Source of the DNA: Nyssa sinensis
Lineage: Eukaryota; Streptophyta; Magnoliopsida; Cornales; Nyssaceae
Length of the DNA stretch: 64,000 bases
Assembly: GCA_008638375.1 (NCBI GenBank)
Contig: CM018038.1
Span: forward strand, 13,786,515-13,850,514
Reading direction: 5' to 3'
Shown: positions 56,301-59,300 of the stretch, piece after piece
Layout: each line of letters opens with the position of its first letter
How positions within the stretch are numbered: the stretch's first letter is position 1
Notes under the pieces: model-generated
Database searches by the model: none
Told to the model about the DNA's origin: nothing
Seen by the model: the letters and a program-made list of their open reading frames with translations, nothing else
Program-made: the position numbers and the translations under genes

Positions 56301-59300
56301 ACTTCTCTGAATTTCAGAATTATCTTAATTATTCTTCTTTTGCTTTCCTTTCTATGCACTGTTGAGAAAGTTCTAATCCACTTGATTAATTTATTTTGAA
56401 GTAAGCATTTATTATCGACATTATTGGATGGGTCATTATAATTATGCCAATATGCATGACCATGTTTGGTGAATATGGTGCTCTGCCATATTTAGCGAAT
56501 CAGATCATCCTACTGGCAGAATGTTATGTTTTTTTATACATAATATATTCTTACATGCACGCTTGTTTCTTAAACCCTTGTGTGCTATTATGAGGCGGTG
56601 GGTACTTTACCCTTACAATATTTTCCCGATGTCTGTTGTGTAGGTGGGCTGAATGGAATGGAAAGTACCGTGATGACGTAAGAAGATTTATAAAGGTGAT
56701 GCTAATGGGGGAAGTTTTTCAAGATTTAAAAAGATTGTTCACATTGTTTCATTGGTAGATTAAGAGCTGATATGGAATAAAAGTGCCAATATTAAAGCAA
56801 TGCTAGTTACCAGAAAAACTTAAAGCAGATTTTTGTATATTAAATTAATTTTTGATATGTAAGGCGTTTCACATTATCACTTGGTAAATTTGTTACCTAC
56901 ATACTTATTGATGCTTCAATGTTGATTTTGTCCTTAGGTGTTGGCCTTTAAGTCTTTTTTTTTTTCAATTTACCCACGTGCACATCTTTCTTCCTTAAGT
57001 TGGTCTTTATTATTTTGTGGTTGATGTCTTTACCATACTAATCAAGATCAGTCATAGTAGAAAAACCTTTTATATGTTTTTCTGGTTTTCAGATCACTCA
57101 GTTGTTTGGATTAAAAACATAATAGTAATGCCCATACAGAATTCTTTGATGCTTTACATGACTTATATATACTAGCCATTGTATTTTCTTATTTTTCCTT
57201 GGTTCTTTCATTGTTTTTCAAGTTAATAAATTGGGAATGCATTTCTAATTTCCGTCGCCTTGTTCTGCATTCTGAGCATCCATGCATTGGGCAACTTTTG
57301 GAAATGATAACTAAAACATGAAGATGAATTTGTAACTTATCATAGTTCTATTAACTATGATACACAAAGTGCATTCTCATTTGAGATGTTGAGAGTTAAA
57401 GGTATGGGTCTAACTTAAGTACGCCCCCTAGCGTGTGGCCAAACTTGCATTATGAGTGGGCCAGAGTAGTTTTATATTATAATGACAAGGGAGGTGTTGG
57501 ATTCAACACAAAACCTATCTGTTCTGGTACCATGTTACATGCAGAGAATGACAGAAAGATTGTCATTATTGACAAAGGCAGAGCCTAAGTATATAAAATA
57601 TCTATGGAGGCGTTGACATTCCCCTTTTTTTCATTTTAGTTATTGACATGGGAAGGAATGAAGAAGATTAGATATACAATCAAATATCTGTGACTAATTC
57701 CTCTCCCTCTCTTTTCTCTTTTTTCCCTTTTTTTAGATTTTAGAATAAGGGAGGAAACGGATAGCTAACAATGGTTCATCCACTAATGCCAGTAAAAATG
57801 CAATGTAGGGGGGTATACATTCAAATATACTATAGATGCCTTTTTTTGAAGACGATTCTTGAAAAGTTTGTTATATTATAGCAGTTCTTGGTGACCATAT
57901 TTTGTGAAGTATTTTCAGTTTGGCTTAGTTAAAGATACCATTGGCCATCAAATTTTCATTGGGAAACAGTTTTTACTTCCAAATCAGGGGTACTATGATC
58001 AGGAAATAAAAGGGGCTATCTTTTGAAATGAGTTTTAGACTCTTTTACTGAATGTAAGCATGTTAATCAGTTAATGCATCTCTTTTTGATATTGGGTTTA
58101 GATGCACTAACTTTATGTAGAAAAATACATGCATGGAGAAAATAATAAAATTTTAACCAATCTAGAATCCAGAAGTAATAAGTTTGAGCACAAGCAGAGT
58201 TCAAATTTCTTAAATGTCAGTAATATCTAGATTTTTATTCAAATGGATATTTTAAGCTCATTTATCTTGTTGATCACATGCCAATTTATTTGTTTTTAAT
58301 TGATTTGCTTTGAAAATGTTTAAAATACAGGGTGACACTGGTATGAAAGGGAGTTTTGCAAGTCGAGTCGCCGGTTCTGCCGACTTATTCAGAGTGAGTT
58401 TATAAATGTCATGAACATCATTTTTCTACCTTGACTTCATATATGAAATTCTTATATATATATTTGTTCTTTTTGTCCTTTTCCATTCTGAGAATTAATG
58501 AAGTGATAAAATCTGTGAGAAAATAAGCTAGACTGCTGCTGGGTTTTGAATGTCACAAATTTTAAGCCTAGTTTGGGTAGGCAGATCATGGCTGCTTGTT
58601 GGATTAGAGGCTATTTTTCCAGTTCCCTCAATCTATTCTGATGTTTTCAGGGCCTCAGGCACTAGAGGATTTCGTATTTCTATCCTTCCAAATACAGTAA
58701 AAGTGTAAAACTCAGTCCAGCATAAACTAAGGTGGCTTATATACATATATGCACACATGCATACACACGCCGGAGCACACGTACATGCGCGCGCGCACAC
58801 ACACACACACACACTCACATATACATAATATATATATATATATATATAGAGAGTCTCAGGAGCAAGGTCCATGTACTCCATAGTCCATTCTGAGAATTAA
58901 TGAAGTGATAAAATCTGTGAGAAAATACAGTAGACTGTTGCTGGGTGTTGAATGTCACAAATTGTAAGCCTAGTTTGGGTAAGCAGATCATGGCTCATTG
59001 TTGGATTAGAAGCTATTTTTCCAGTTCCGTCAATCTATTCTGATGTTTGCAGGGCCTCAGGCAGTAGAGGATTTGGTATTTCAATCCTTCCAAATGCAGT
59101 AGAAGTGTAAAAACTCAGACCCACCATAAACTCAGGTGGCTTATATACATATATGCACACACACATACACGCCCGCACACATACGTGCACACACACATAC
59201 ATAATATATATATATATATATATATACATACATATATATTGTCTCAGGAGCCGGCTCTATGACTTCATTTCTTCTGGGTTGAGGTTATACTATTTTCATA

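Larger units (their letters stand above)
58483..59275 (+). repeat. Tandem duplication, ~400-bp unit, two copies
   Basis: Unit 1 starts CCATTCTGAGAATTAATGAA at 58483 and unit 2 with the same sequence at 58885. Both run through TGTCACAAAT, GGGCCTCAGGCA, a CA/TA microsatellite and GTCTCAGGAGC. They differ by scattered substitutions. Short minus-strand ORFs over each unit are microsatellite translation. Intron 15. Confidence 0.92.
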
